A stretch of 64,000 nucleotides of DNA from Taenia hydatigena (lineage: Eukaryota; Platyhelminthes; Cestoda; Cyclophyllidea; Taeniidae). The notes beneath the pieces are model-generated. The model had not been told where the DNA came from and did not search any database. It saw nothing but the letters and a program-made list of their open reading frames with translations. The position numbers were made by a program, and so were the translations under genes. Below are positions 63,913 to 64,000 of this stretch, piece by piece (within the stretch, counting starts at the first letter, position 1; each line of letters begins with the position of its first letter). The stretch covers positions 4,388,097 through 4,452,096 of the forward strand of contig JADWOT020000004.1 of assembly GCA_036345935.2 (NCBI GenBank). The letters are read 5' to 3'.

Positions 63913-64000
63913 TTTTAACCACTACTTCAAATGAGATTTTGGCGCTCGAATAATTTAGCATAGACAACTGTGTTTGAGGGCACCTTTCCTTTTTTGTTTA

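Larger units (their letters stand above)
60163..64000. other. no supported gene
   Basis: Several frames of 75-100 codons (61169-61462 minus, 62016-62318 plus, 62318-62572 plus, 63134-63400 plus) have protein-like composition but no motif and no convincing splice partners. Only simple repeats are certain. Confidence 0.45.

Noticed and set aside
1..64000. tRNA, rRNA, CRISPR arrays, bacterial operons, retroelement polymerase or transposase
   Set aside because: I looked for T-loop words, direct-repeat arrays and polymerase or transposase motifs and found none that hold up.

Overview
This is eukaryotic, gene-poor DNA of animal type. Small exons are bounded by GT..AG (and one GC..AG) introns. There are no bacterial gene blocks, no rRNA and no tRNA that I could recognise. 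Two decayed animal gene families can be read: the NOT2/3/5 domain of CCR4-NOT subunit 2 (CNOT2) and a protein tyrosine phosphatase (PTP) domain. One intron of about 38 bases and the low density of recognisable transposons would suit a flatworm, perhaps a tapeworm, but that is an inference from style and not a proof.

Layout. Bases 1-26.9 kb hold no gene I can support, only two copies of a dispersed repeat (R1) near 9.8-10.2 kb and 23.1-23.5 kb. Bases 26.9-54 kb are the interesting part: at least six fragments (A, B, B', C, D, E, F) of one segment that contains the 3' half of a CNOT2-like gene with its introns, an upstream non-coding block and a 3' block. Copies A, B and C lie on the plus strand; B', D, E and F on the minus strand. 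None is a whole gene. Two pairs carry long patches of near-perfect inverted identity inside otherwise diverged sequence, which suggests recent inverted duplication or gene conversion.

At 30.5-31.9 kb, minus strand, six PTP-domain exons follow in the right order with matching splice phases. The reading frame holds one TAG and no readable catalytic His-Cys, so this is either a PTP pseudogene or a strongly degenerate inactive PTP. At 43.9-44.9 kb, minus strand, a three-exon open frame runs straight into CNOT2 copy D and may be a chimera.

At 47.1-49.96 kb a second repeat (R2) occurs as two copies, the second followed by the start of a further unit. At 57.1-60.2 kb, plus strand, four candidate exons with compatible phases make an open frame of 252 codons that I do not recognise. 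The remainder (60.2-64 kb) holds only short simple repeats and unconvincing open frames. No pathway links these genes; the theme of the window is duplication, inversion and decay.
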